DNA from: DUPH01 sp035449085
GTDB lineage: Bacteria; Verrucomicrobiota; Kiritimatiellia; RFP12; UBA1067
Assembly (NCBI GenBank): GCA_035449085.1
Contig: DAOTKE010000021.1
Span: 1-30,513 of the forward strand
Reading direction: 5' to 3'
DNA length: 30,513 nucleotides
Part shown: positions 15,337-24,289 of the stretch, piece by piece
How positions within the stretch are numbered: position 1 is the stretch's first letter
Layout of the letters: the number at the start of each line of letters is the position of its first letter
Made by a program: the position numbers and the translations under genes
The notes under the pieces: generated by a model
Told to the model about the DNA's origin: nothing
Databases searched by the model: none
Seen by the model: only the letters and a program-made list of their open reading frames with translations

Positions 15337-18300
15337 ATGAGGCCCACACACAGACTTCCGTTTGAACTGGCAGGCCGATTGAGGCACCTGATCCGCCGCG
15401 TCCGGCTCCTGCTGCTGGCGCGCGGCCTGCTGGCGGTCGTGGCGGTGGCCGTGAGCGCGGCCTTGACCGTGATGGCGATCGACGCGGCGGTGGTACTGAC
15501 GCATCCGGCCGTGCGCTGGGCCTTTTCGCTGGCGGGCCTGACTCTGACCGCCGCCGCGGCCTGGTCGATGCTGGTGGTGCCGCTGGCGCGTCCACTGACG
15601 TTGACGCGCATGGCCCGTGCGCTGGAAACGCGCCATCCCGACATGCAGGAGCGTATCAGCTCAGCTCTGGAACTGGCCGCTTGTGGCGGAACGGATGCGG
15701 AACGGGCTTCGAGCGAATTGATTGCATTGTTGACGCGGGATGCCAAGAACGAACTGGCCGGCGTGTCGCCGCGCCACGAGTTCAGCGTTCGGACGGTCAA
15801 ACCCTTCCTGCTGATGACGGCGCTCGCGCTGTCGGTACTGGGTGCGCTCTTTGCCGTCTGGCCGCAGCAGAGCCGGTTGCTGTTGCTGCGGGCGCTCGCG
15901 CCGCACCGTGAATTCGACACGCTGCAGGCCAGTGCCTTACAGGTTAAGCCTGGCGATGTGATGCGCTTGGCCGGCACACCGCTGCGTTTCGAGGTGACGG
16001 CACCCGAACGGCACGGGCTGCGCGCCGAGATCCATTTTGAACGGTCCGGCGGACGTCAGGCCGTCGAGCGCATGAAACGGCTGTCGGCACCTGGTGCCGA
16101 TCCGGTGGCGTATGAGCTGCAACTGCCGTCGGTGGAGGAGGGGTTCATGTACCGTGTTCGCTATGGCCATGCCTGGACACGGCCCTATTCCGTCTTGGTG
16201 GTCACCGAGCCTCGCGTGCTTGAGACACGTGTGTCGTACACGTTTCCGGCCTATACCGGAGTGTCCGCCACACAGACCGTGGGCGTGGCCCAGGATATCG
16301 AGGCGGTGACCGGCACGCGCGTACGTATCGAGGCGGCGTTTGACCGCGCGTGCGCGGCATCGCTCGCCCTGAACGACTTGACCTTGCCGAACCCCGGTGG
16401 TGCGGCCACCCATGCGGTTTGGCTGCAGACGCTGACGACCAACCGCACCGGGCGTTGGACGCTTACGCTGCGCGACGCGCACGGTTTTACCAACTGTCCG
16501 TCATGGTCCGCCTATACGGTGCGGCCGGATCAGCCGCCTGACATCGCGCTGGAACGTCCCGAGGCATCGCGTCTGACTCTGCCCCCGTATGACCGGCTCG
16601 TTTGCACCGGCCGCGCGGCAGATGATTACGGCTTCAGCTCCCTGACGCTGGTTGTGAAGGCCGAGAAACGTCCCGAGATGATCCTGCCACTCACGGCATC
16701 GGCACCCGGCACCGCAAGCACTGAGGTGGCGGGCGGGCCGGACCTTCAGGCACTGTACGACAGCGGCGTGCGTTCGTTCACGCTCTGCTTCCGCGCGGCG
16801 GACAACCTGCCGCCCGAACTGGGCGGACTTCAGATCCGCGAAAGCCGCGCAATCACGGTGAATTTGAAAGCGGACGCTCGCACGTTGCGCGAACAGGTGC
16901 GTGAAGCCACGAAGAAGGCCTTGGAAGAGCAGTTGCGAAAAGCGGCGCAAGGACTGCACGAGGCAGCAAACCGCGTGGCGCAGGAAAGAGGGTCGTATGA
17001 CCGTCCCGAGCTGACGCAGAAGGCGGCCGAGAAATTGGAGCAGGCGCGTGACGAGGTCTTGCGGGCCGAAGAGCGATTGTCGCAGGCGGCGGAGCAGAGC
17101 GAGAAGACGCCCTTTGAGGCTTTCGACCAGGCGATCCTCGACACGCGCGACGAGAAGGTCGAACCGGCCTTTCAAAAGCTGGAGCAGATCCCGCTCGCGA
17201 CACCGGAGAAACGCAAGCAGGCGGGCGAGGAGGCCGAACGCGCACTGCGTGAGGCGGCGGAAAAGGTCAACGACCTGGTCAACCGCATGTTGCAGGAGGA
17301 GAACCGTCTGCAGGAGGTGCTGAGTCGATTGGCCGAGGTCGCGAAACGCGAACAGGTGCTGGCGCAGGAAGCGGCGAACGTTCAGTTGGGGCGGCAGGAG
17401 ATGCAGCAGTGGGTGAACCGTCAGAACGAGGCCGAGCAGAAGATGTGGCAGGCCAAGCCGCAGGTCGAGGATGGAGTCTTCAACGCGGCGCTGGAAGAGA
17501 TCCGTCAGGCGCGGCAAGCCATGACGATGGCCCAGCAGGCGTTGACACCGGAACAGGAACAGGCGTTGAAACGGCAGGCGGCCGCACAGGCGAAGGCCGA
17601 AGCGGCGGCACGTCTGGCGCAGGAGGCGGCGAAGCAAGCGCTGGAGGCCGCTGAGCAGGCGGAGGCTGTGGCGGAAGACCGGTCGGTGACGGCGGCGCTG
17701 CAGCAAGCTGCTGAACAGAGCGCACGTGCCGCGGAACAGGCCCGCGAGGCGGCACAGACCGCGCAGCAGGCCGCGGAACAGCGTGCCGACCGTGAGGCGA
17801 AAGCCGACGCCGCCGAGCGGCAGGCGGTTGCCGCACGCGCCGCACGCGCCGCCGAGCAGGCGGCACAGGCCGCTGACCAGGCCGGAAACGGGGCGGAGCA
17901 GGCGCGTCATGCGGTTGAGGCGCGTCAGGCCGGACAGCAAGCGCGGGCGGAAGCGGCACAACAGGAGAGCGAACAGACGGCAGATGCCGCAGCCGCACAA
18001 GCCGTGCAGGCCAACGCGGAGGCGGTGGAAACGGCGCGTGAGGCCGGTGCGCAACCCGGCATGGAACAGGCGCACGAGGCGGCGCGACTCGCCTCCGAAT
18101 CGGCGGCCATGACCCAGCGTGCCGCCGAATTGACGCGTGAGGCGGCGCAGCGCGCCGAACAGGCGGCCGCACTTCCGGAGGAGCGACGCGGCGAGGCGCT
18201 GAACGAGGCGCAGGGACTGGCCGGACAGTCGAAACAGGTGGCGGCCGAGGCGAGGGAGAAGGCGGCGCAAGCGGTCGGACAGGCCCGTCAGCAACTTGAA

Positions 18301-19374
18301 AGCCTGGCGCAGCAGGCAAGGGCCGCCACCGAACGTCCGGTGCCGCCTGTGACTGCGGACGAGCAGGCATGCGAGGCGGTCCAGCAGGCACAACAGGCGG
18401 TGACACAGGCCCGAGAGGCTGTGGAGACTGCGGCACGGGCCGCCGAAGCGGCGCAGGCGGCAGGGCCACTCCCTCAAGCCATGGCCGAACGGTTGGCCGA
18501 GGCCGCGGAGATGGCTGGGCAGGCGGGAGCGTTGGCCGAACAATCGGGTGAGCGCACGGCACAGGCAGAGGCGCGCCAGATGGATGAGGCGCAAGGGCGG
18601 GCCGCGACCCGCCAGGCGTTGGCGGAGGCGCAGCAGGCTGCACGTCTAGCGGCCGCGGCGGCTGAATTGGCGAGGCAGACTGCCCGGCAGGCGGCGGAAC
18701 GTCTGGACGGCATGAAGCAGACGTCGGCCGAGGCGGCGCGGTCGGCGGCACGTCAGGCGGCCGAGGCGGCGCGTGAAGCCCAGCAGGCGGGACGGCTTGC
18801 CGAAAATGCGAAGAACCCGACTTTACAGGAGGCCGCGCGTCAGGGCGGTGAAGCGGCGACGCTGAGCGGTGAGGCGGCGGCGTTGGCCGAGCAGGCTCTG
18901 CAGACCGTGGGACAGGCGACCCCGGCCGCCGACATCCAGTCTCAAGCCCAAGCGCGCGAAGGCCAGGCCAAGGCCCGGCAGGCGCTGGACTTGGTGCGAC
19001 GCGCCGAGCAGCAGGCCAATGGCCAGGCCGCACCGGCCGATGCGCAACAGCTTGCCGCTGCCGAGAGGGCGGGTGAGGCGGCGAAACGTTTGACAGCGGC
19101 GCTGGACACGCATGAGCAGCAACAGGCCGAGGCGTGGGCACAGGCACAGGGACGTCTGGGGGGCATCACGCGACGTGCGGTTGCCGGACGTGGCGCGGGG
19201 GGCCGGGATGCCGCACAACACGTGCCGCTTGACCCGGCGTGGATCCGTTTCCGCGGGGAGGTGGGCTCGGAGGCTTACGGAGAGGTGCTCAAGAAGACAC
19301 CCGCCGAATATCGCGAACTGGTGAAACGTTACTTTGAAGAACTGTCTCGCGAGGGCAGTGGGCAGCAACAATAA
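15337..19374 (+). CDS. DUF4175-like membrane protein with giant coiled coil
   Basis: A protein of 1345 residues. The frame is open back to 14665, but the first 224 codons lie inside the upstream gene. The start at 15337, seven bases after that gene, is preferred. Residues about 20-90 hold two hydrophobic segments, and 153-175 a third. Between them is LTRMARALETRHPDMQERISSALEL, typical of DUF4175/TIGR02302-type proteins. Residues about 180-500 are beta-rich and Ig-like, probably outside the membrane. Residues about 509-1270 are a nearly uninterrupted Ala/Gln/Glu helix. The end, DPAWIRFRGEVGSEAYGE then TPAEYRELVKRYFEELSR, matches the usual ending of this family. Members normally sit beside MoxR and DUF58 genes. 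The role is unknown. Confidence 0.85.
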   Translation: MRPTHRLPFELAGRLRHLIRRVRLLLLARGLLAVVAVAVSAALTVMAIDAAVVLTHPAVRWAFSLAGLTLTAAAAWSMLVVPLARPLTLTRMARALETRHPDMQERISSALELAACGGTDAERASSELIALLTRDAKNELAGVSPRHEFSVRTVKPFLLMTALALSVLGALFAVWPQQSRLLLLRALAPHREFDTLQASALQVKPGDVMRLAGTPLRFEVTAPERHGLRAEIHFERSGGRQAVERMKRLSAPGADPVAYELQLPSVEEGFMYRVRYGHAWTRPYSVLVVTEPRVLETRVSYTFPAYTGVSATQTVGVAQDIEAVTGTRVRIEAAFDRACAASLALNDLTLPNPGGAATHAVWLQTLTTNRTGRWTLTLRDAHGFTNCPSWSAYTVRPDQPPDIALERPEASRLTLPPYDRLVCTGRAADDYGFSSLTLVVKAEKRPEMILPLTASAPGTASTEVAGGPDLQALYDSGVRSFTLCFRAADNLPPELGGLQIRESRAITVNLKADARTLREQVREATKKALEEQLRKAAQGLHEAANRVAQERGSYDRPELTQKAAEKLEQARDEVLRAEERLSQAAEQSEKTPFEAFDQAILDTRDEKVEPAFQKLEQIPLATPEKRKQAGEEAERALREAAEKVNDLVNRMLQEENRLQEVLSRLAEVAKREQVLAQEAANVQLGRQEMQQWVNRQNEAEQKMWQAKPQVEDGVFNAALEEIRQARQAMTMAQQALTPEQEQALKRQAAAQAKAEAAARLAQEAAKQALEAAEQAEAVAEDRSVTAALQQAAEQSARAAEQAREAAQTAQQAAEQRADREAKADAAERQAVAARAARAAEQAAQAADQAGNGAEQARHAVEARQAGQQARAEAAQQESEQTADAAAAQAVQANAEAVETAREAGAQPGMEQAHEAARLASESAAMTQRAAELTREAAQRAEQAAALPEERRGEALNEAQGLAGQSKQVAAEAREKAAQAVGQARQQLESLAQQARAATERPVPPVTADEQACEAVQQAQQAVTQAREAVETAARAAEAAQAAGPLPQAMAERLAEAAEMAGQAGALAEQSGERTAQAEARQMDEAQGRAATRQALAEAQQAARLAAAAAELARQTARQAAERLDGMKQTSAEAARSAARQAAEAAREAQQAGRLAENAKNPTLQEAARQGGEAATLSGEAAALAEQALQTVGQATPAADIQSQAQAREGQAKARQALDLVRRAEQQANGQAAPADAQQLAAAERAGEAAKRLTAALDTHEQQQAEAWAQAQGRLGGITRRAVAGRGAGGRDAAQHVPLDPAWIRFRGEVGSEAYGEVLKKTPAEYRELVKRYFEELSREGSGQQQ
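16861..19140 (+). repeat. Region encoding the Ala/Gln/Glu-rich coiled coil
   Basis: About 760 codons are dominated by GCG/GCC (Ala), CAG (Gln), GAG/GAA (Glu) and CGT (Arg) in loose AAEQA- or AARQA-like periods. The DNA is imperfectly repetitive (GCCGAGCAGGCG-type words). This explains the long open frames on the opposite strand here. If fully helical it would extend about 110 nm (760 residues at 0.15 nm). It is protein-level low complexity rather than a DNA satellite. Confidence 0.8.
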
Positions 19375-19482
19375 AGCGGATTCTGTGCCTATAGTTGACG
19401 GACAGATACAAGTGCGCAATCCGTGCAGTGTGCTATACGCTTCTCAAATTGGACATCGGTTCAACTCAAGAGGAGAGTGGTC

Positions 19483-19759
19483 ATGAAGACCGGTTTTAAC
19501 CGTCGCGCCTTCCTTTGTTCCGCCAGTGCGGCAGGCGTGTTCTCGATCCTTCCGCGTAGATAGATCGCCGGTAGCGGCGAGGAGCCGCCCAGCGAGACCG
19601 TGCGGTTCGCGGCGGTCGGCGTCGGCGGTCAGGGGCGGGCGGATCTCAAAGGGGCTGCTCGGCGAGATCCGCGAGGTCCACACCTGGACAACCATGCGGC
19701 TGCTGGATTCCGCGATCAAGATCGGGCGCAATCCAGCAACCGCGCGTGACAAGGCTTGA
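19483..19759 (+). pseudogene. Decayed Gfo/Idh/MocA-family oxidoreductase (Tat-exported type)
   Basis: An ATG with AGGAG upstream opens a Tat-like signal (NRRAFLCSASAAGVFSILP) that hits TAG at 19561. The same frame then resumes with ETVRFAAVGVGGQGRADLKG, the NAD-binding start of the Gfo/Idh/MocA family. Then the frame changes by one and GLLGEIREVHTWTTMR appears, the mid-protein motif of the family. The segment between the two motifs, over 100 residues in intact members, is missing. The last frame ends in TGA at 19757-19759. Nonsense mutation, deletion and frameshift together mark a relic. Flanks 19375-19482 and 19760-19875 hold no other gene. This explains the 500-base stretch between intact genes. 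Confidence 0.85.
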
Positions 19760-19783
19760 CAGGCCCGGCCCGTATTTGCTTGA
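19754..19783 (+). promoter_or_regulatory. Weak candidate promoter for the phosphorelay genes
   Basis: TTGACA (a perfect -35) at 19754-19759 and TTGAAT (4 of 6) at 19778-19783 are 18 bases apart. This would give a leader of nearly 90 bases before the receiver gene at 19876. The -35 overlaps the stop of the decayed gene upstream. An AT-richer stretch TTCTTAATAG near 19799-19808 is an alternative -10 area. Confidence 0.3.
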
Positions 19784-19875
19784 ATCCAGTTGTGTGGGAG
19801 TTTCTTAATAGCAGTTTATGTGACTGAAAGGCGGCCAGGCGAGCGAACCCGACTCTAAGAAAGGGGGTGTGTTGC

Positions 19876-20295
19876 ATGCCTGTATCCTCTCGCGCTCCCA
19901 AGAGAGAAAAAATCTTGCTGATTGAGGATAACGAGCAAAATCGGTATCTGGCCACTTTTTTACTCGAACAGGCCGGATGTACGGTTGTTCACGCCATAAC
20001 TGGCCCTCTTGGCCTGCAACTCGCCGCTGGCGGTCAGTTTGACCGCATTCTTTTGGATATTCAATTGCCGGGGATGAATGGCTATGACGTGGCTAGGGCA
20101 CTGCGGCAATTGCCAGGGATGAAGGATGTGCCGATCGTTGCGGTGACCTCTTACGCCATGCCGGGTGACCGCGAGAAAGCCCTTGCTGCCGGATGTGACG
20201 GTTACTTGGAGAAGCCTGTCAATCCCGCGACCTTTGTGGCCGATGTGAAAAGTATCCATGTCCACACCGCTGGAGGGGGGGCAACTCGCTCATGA
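19876..20295 (+). CDS. Single-domain response regulator (CheY/DivK-like)
   Basis: A receiver of 139 residues with no output domain. The acidic pair is Glu17-Asp18, the phosphoacceptor Asp61 is in ILLDIQLPGMNGYD, the switch threonine is Thr91 and Lys113 lies in LEKPVN. The ATG has AAGGGGG upstream; the frame extends to a GTG nine bases earlier. It overlaps the kinase gene by four bases (ATGA). It likely passes phosphate to a partner protein, as DivK and similar regulators do. Helix-exposed residues resemble DivK (DRILLDIQLPGMNG). The partner is not visible. Confidence 0.93.
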   Translation: MPVSSRAPKREKILLIEDNEQNRYLATFLLEQAGCTVVHAITGPLGLQLAAGGQFDRILLDIQLPGMNGYDVARALRQLPGMKDVPIVAVTSYAMPGDREKALAAGCDGYLEKPVNPATFVADVKSIHVHTAGGGATRS

Positions 20296-21749
20296 GGATA
20301 TTCACCCGGCACCCCCACGTCGTGGCGATCCTGCGTATCGTCACACCCTATGCCGTCTTTGCCAGCCTTTGGATCCTGCTTTCAGACCAAATGCTTGTGA
20401 GGTTGGGGATCGATGCCGATACCTTCGCCTGGGTCTCCATCTACAAGGGGTGGGTGTTCGTGTTAGCCACTTCCACACTGCTGGCCGGTCTGGTGTCGCG
20501 GGGGGTGATGGAGCAGCGTCGGGCGGAGTTTGAGCTGCGCCGGCTACACGCGGAATTGCAAAAACATGCCACTGAGTTGGGGGAACGTGTGGAAGCGCGC
20601 ACGCTCGAACTCGCCGAGACCACGAGTTTCTTGAACGCCTTGCTGGACCACATTTCCAGCCCCATTTTCTACAAAGATGCGAATACGCGGTTTCGGGGAT
20701 GTAACCGCGCGTACGAAAGAGCGTTCGCGATCAGCCGGAATGATATCATTGGCAAGACAGTGCTTGAACTTGAATATCTGCCCATGAAGGATCGCCAGAT
20801 TTATCAGGCGGAGGGCATAAAAGTGATCACCAACGGGCAGACCTTGAGCCGCGAGGCGGTAATGCCGTTTGCCGATGGGCGCGAGCATCAGACCCTGTAT
20901 TCGATTAGCGGATTCCGGGCGCCGGACGGTTCTCCTGGCGGGTTAGTCGGGATCATCGTGGATGTGACACCCCTCAAGGAGGCCGAGGCGGCGATGCGCA
21001 CCGCCAAGCATGCCGCCGAGTCGGCCGACCGGCTCAAATCGGCCTTTCTTGCGACGATGTCGCATGAGCTGCGGACGCCGCTCAATTCCATTATCGGGTT
21101 CACCGGTATTGTTTTGCAGGGATTGGCCGGGCCTCTGACGGAGGAACAGCGTAAGCAGCTTGGCATTGTGCAGGACAGTGCGCGGCATCTGTTGGCACTC
21201 ATCAACGACGTGCTCGACATTTCGAAGATCGCGGCGGGCGAGTTGAAGGTGAGTTGCGCGGTTTTTGATCTGCGTGCACTGCTTGACCGGGTTGTGGCCG
21301 CGATGCGGCCGATGGCCGAGACGAAGCACTTGACTTTAATGTCGGAAATGGATCCCAAGATCAGTGACATGACCAGTGACGGACGGCGGGTCGAACAGAT
21401 TCTGCTGAACCTGCTCAATAACGCGGTGAAGTTTACAGAGCGAGGCGAAGTGGCGTTACGCGCGACGGTCGATGACGAGTGTTTGCGTGTCACCGTGTCC
21501 GACACGGGCATCGGCATCAAGCCCGAGGATATCGCGGTCTTGTTCCAGCCGTTCCGTCAGATCGATACCGGCTTGGCTCGTAATCACGAAGGCACCGGGC
21601 TGGGTTTGGCGATCAGTAGGCGCCTCGCTGAATTGTTGGGAGGCGACATATGCGTGACCAGTGAATGGGGTAAAGGTTCTGTCTTTACCGTCACATTGCC
21701 GCTGATCATGCCCCGGACACCAGTGTCTAACTCCGAAATGTACTCATGA
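20292..21749 (+). CDS. Membrane sensor histidine kinase with PAS domain
   Basis: A protein of 485 residues. Two membrane segments (residues about 10-33 and 46-68) flank a very short loop, so it probably senses in or near the membrane. A coiled coil (about 70-110) leads to a PAS/PAC domain (about 115-230). HisKA has its H-box SHELRTPLN with His258. The HATPase domain has NLLNNAVKF (N-box), DTGIGI (G1), FQPF (F-box) and GTGLGLAISRRL (G2). The kinase is complete. The ligand is unknown. It is translationally coupled to the receiver upstream and to the second kinase downstream. Confidence 0.95.
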   Translation: MRIFTRHPHVVAILRIVTPYAVFASLWILLSDQMLVRLGIDADTFAWVSIYKGWVFVLATSTLLAGLVSRGVMEQRRAEFELRRLHAELQKHATELGERVEARTLELAETTSFLNALLDHISSPIFYKDANTRFRGCNRAYERAFAISRNDIIGKTVLELEYLPMKDRQIYQAEGIKVITNGQTLSREAVMPFADGREHQTLYSISGFRAPDGSPGGLVGIIVDVTPLKEAEAAMRTAKHAAESADRLKSAFLATMSHELRTPLNSIIGFTGIVLQGLAGPLTEEQRKQLGIVQDSARHLLALINDVLDISKIAAGELKVSCAVFDLRALLDRVVAAMRPMAETKHLTLMSEMDPKISDMTSDGRRVEQILLNLLNNAVKFTERGEVALRATVDDECLRVTVSDTGIGIKPEDIAVLFQPFRQIDTGLARNHEGTGLGLAISRRLAELLGGDICVTSEWGKGSVFTVTLPLIMPRTPVSNSEMYS

Positions 21750-23365
21750 AAAAAGCACTCATTGTCGATGATCGGGCCGATAATCTTTACCTCCTGCGTG
21801 CGCTGCTGCAAGGGCGGGGATGCGAGGTTGCTGAGGCCCGAAACGGTGTGGAGGCGCTCGATCTTGCTCGACGGACACCGCCCGACATCGCCATTACCGA
21901 CTTGCTTATGCCGGTCATGGACGGTTATACGCTGCTGCGACAATGGAAAGCGGATGCTACGCTCAAGTCCATCCCTATCGTTGTCTACACCGCGACCTAC
22001 ACAGATTCTCAGGACGAAAAACCCGCGCTTGACCTAGGTGCCGATGCTTTCATCATCAAGCCCGCCGAACCGGATGTTTTTTTGGCTCAGTTGGACGAGG
22101 TGTGTACGCGGGCGGCACAAAGTCGCCTCGGTGCCGCAGAGCCGGCTTTGACCGAAGAACCCGCCATTCTCCGCCAGTACAGTGAGGCGCTTGTCCGACG
22201 GCTTGAAGAGAAGACCCGGAAGCTCGAGCGCGCAAATCAGGAGTTGCTGGAGCGCGAAGCGCACTTGCGAGCGAGTGAGGAGCATTTCCGGTCATTGATC
22301 GCAAACGCATCCGATCTGATTACGGTCGTGGATGCGCAGGGTGTGATTCGTTTTCAGGGGCCTTCCAGCGAACGGATATTGGGTATTGCGCCTGAAAAGA
22401 TGATGGGCCTTTCTGTCTTTGACTGGATACATCCGGACGACGCGCAAAGTGTCGTTGCGTCGATGCAACAGACACTAGCTGCTCCAGGCCAGCCGGTGAA
22501 TGCGGAGTTCCGGTTCCGCCACGGAGACGGTTCATGGCGCAGGTTGGAGGCCATCGGCCGATGTATCGTCGACCCTGACGGTTCGCCCGTTATCGTGGTG
22601 AATTCACGCGACGTGACCATCAGCCGGCAGGTGCTGGAACAATTCCGCCAGGCACAGAAAATGGAAGCGATCGGGCGTTTTGCCGGTGGTGTGGCGCACG
22701 ATTTCAACAACCTGCTCATGGGCATCTCGGGTTTTGCCGAAGTGTGCAAAGATGACATTCCTCCCGATCATCCGGCGCGCGCGGGGCTTGACGAGATTCT
22801 GAACATCACGGAACGCGCTTCCGCGCTGACCCGGCAGTTGCTGGCTTTTGCCCGCAAACAGGCCGTGGTTCCGCGCGTGCTGAATCTCAACGATGCCATC
22901 GCCGCGATGATCAAGATGCTGCGCCGGCTGATCGGTGAAAATATCGACCTGTCGTGGAAGCCAAGCATGGACGTGGGAGCCGTGAAGATCGATCCCGATC
23001 AAATGGATCAGATCCTTGCCAACCTGTGTGTGAACGCGCGCGATGCCATCTCGGGTTCCGGGCGGGTGACCATTGAGACCAGGAACGTTTGCCTCGATGA
23101 GGCCTACTGCAAGGGCCACGTCACCTGCAGTCCCGGAGAGTATGTCATGCTCGCCGTTTCCGACGACGGTTGCGGAATGGATGCGGCGACCCTTGAAAAC
23201 ATTTTCGAGCCGTTTTTTACGACGAAGGAGGAAAATAAAGGCACGGGGCTGGGACTGGCAACGGTCTACGGGATTGTGAAACAGAATAAGGGTTTCATAG
23301 ATGTCAGCAGTGAGCCAGGCAAAGGCTCGACCTTCCAGATCTACTTGCCGCGGGTCACGGGATAG
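21746..23365 (+). CDS. Receiver-PAS histidine kinase
   Basis: A cytoplasmic protein of 539 residues. Residues 1-125 form a receiver (Asp52 in ITDLLMPVMDGY, conserved Lys in FIIKPAEP). A coiled coil (about 145-175) and a PAS/PAC domain (about 180-300) follow. HisKA is of the FNNLL type, with GVAHDFNNLL holding His318. The HATPase has NLCVNARDAI, DDGCGMD, FEPFFTTK and GTGLGLATVYGIV. The C-terminus ends in the ATPase domain without a further receiver. The likely direction is input from the upstream kinase or receiver onto its N-terminal Asp. It lies in an overlapping operon (ATGA). Confidence 0.95.
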   Translation: MKKALIVDDRADNLYLLRALLQGRGCEVAEARNGVEALDLARRTPPDIAITDLLMPVMDGYTLLRQWKADATLKSIPIVVYTATYTDSQDEKPALDLGADAFIIKPAEPDVFLAQLDEVCTRAAQSRLGAAEPALTEEPAILRQYSEALVRRLEEKTRKLERANQELLEREAHLRASEEHFRSLIANASDLITVVDAQGVIRFQGPSSERILGIAPEKMMGLSVFDWIHPDDAQSVVASMQQTLAAPGQPVNAEFRFRHGDGSWRRLEAIGRCIVDPDGSPVIVVNSRDVTISRQVLEQFRQAQKMEAIGRFAGGVAHDFNNLLMGISGFAEVCKDDIPPDHPARAGLDEILNITERASALTRQLLAFARKQAVVPRVLNLNDAIAAMIKMLRRLIGENIDLSWKPSMDVGAVKIDPDQMDQILANLCVNARDAISGSGRVTIETRNVCLDEAYCKGHVTCSPGEYVMLAVSDDGCGMDAATLENIFEPFFTTKEENKGTGLGLATVYGIVKQNKGFIDVSSEPGKGSTFQIYLPRVTG

Positions 23366-23385
23366 CCGGGCGACTCGGCGATGGA

Positions 23386-23415
23386 TTGAACCTCGCAACC
23401 TGACTGTGCTATTGT
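23386..23415 (+). promoter_or_regulatory. Candidate extended -10 promoter for the esterase gene
   Basis: TTGAAC (4 of 6) at 23386-23391 and TGC-TATTGT (extended -10, 23407-23415) are 18 bases apart from hexamer to hexamer. The expected start point falls within a few bases of the ATG at 23425. That ATG has no ribosome site, so the transcript may be leaderless, as suggested for the MoxR gene. It lies in the 59-base gap after the kinase stop. Confidence 0.35.
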
Positions 23416-23424
23416 ACGGCCACC

Positions 23425-24273
23425 ATGAATGCACGAATGATGTTGTTCCGATTGCTGTTCGTCCTGTCGTTTTGTACGGCTTTCGCGCAAACGCCACCGT
23501 CAGAGAAGACGGTCACGCTCACGAATATTCCCTATTACAGTGAGCTGGCATTGGCCGGCGCGGATGATTACCAACGCGCGCAGTGCCGGCTTGACCTGCG
23601 TTATCCGGCCGACCGTAAAGGGTTCGCCACGGTGGTCTGGTTTCATGGCGGCGGCTTGGAGCATGGGCACCGTCACTTGGTCGACCTGAAAGACCCTTCG
23701 ATCGCGGTCGCGGCTGTGGGCTACCGCCTCTCGCCCAAGGTCCCGCATCCCGGCTACCTGGAAGACGCGGGGGCTGCGACCGCCTGGGTTCTGGCCAACA
23801 TCGCGCAGTATGGCGGCGACAGCAACAAGGTATTCGTCTCGGGCCATTCGGCGGGTGGCTATCTTTCGGCGATGGTCGGGATGGACGCACGTTGGCTCAG
23901 CCCGCACGGCTTCTCCAACCTTCAGCTCGCCGGTATCATTCCGATCAGTGGCCAGATGGCCACCCATTACCTCGTCAGGCAATTGATGGGTGACAATGGC
24001 CCCAGGGCGCGTCCGTTGATCAACGAGTTCGCCCCGATCTACCATAGCTCCAGCAACCTGCCGCCGATCTGCCTGATCGCTGGCGACCGCACATTGGAGA
24101 TGGCGAACCGGACGGAGGAGAATGCTTTGCTGGCGGCCAGCCTAAGAAGCCTCGGCCACCCCTGCGTCGAATTTTACGAGATGGGCGGACTCGACCATGG
24201 TGCGGTTGGGGAGGGTGGGTTGATTCCGCTCCGGAAATTCATCCGGCGCTGTTGCGCGCCAAAGAAACAGTGA
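23425..24273 (+). CDS. Secreted alpha/beta-hydrolase (esterase/lipase-like)
   Basis: A protein of 282 residues. The signal peptide is MNARMMLFRLLFVLSFCTAFA, with likely cleavage before Gln22. The fold is of the BD-FAE/hormone-sensitive-lipase type. The oxyanion motif HGGG is at 74-77, the nucleophile is Ser142 in GHSAGG, the probable acid is Asp221 in LIAGDRTLE and the base is His258 in GLDHGAV. Its small size and HGGG motif suit a carboxylesterase for acetylated or feruloylated carbohydrates. That specificity is inference. A second ATG at residue 5 is possible. It lies 16 bases from the activating-enzyme gene downstream. Confidence 0.92.
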   Translation: MNARMMLFRLLFVLSFCTAFAQTPPSEKTVTLTNIPYYSELALAGADDYQRAQCRLDLRYPADRKGFATVVWFHGGGLEHGHRHLVDLKDPSIAVAAVGYRLSPKVPHPGYLEDAGAATAWVLANIAQYGGDSNKVFVSGHSAGGYLSAMVGMDARWLSPHGFSNLQLAGIIPISGQMATHYLVRQLMGDNGPRARPLINEFAPIYHSSSNLPPICLIAGDRTLEMANRTEENALLAASLRSLGHPCVEFYEMGGLDHGAVGEGGLIPLRKFIRRCCAPKKQ

Positions 24274-24289
24274 GCGCCGCCAACCGTCC

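Noticed and set aside
16501..19147. Minus-strand frames of 697 and 555 codons over the DUF4175 gene
   Set aside because: They arise from the GCG/CAG/GAG-rich repeats, giving Leu/Arg- or Pro/Arg-rich products. The plus-strand frame has the expected DUF4175 ends.
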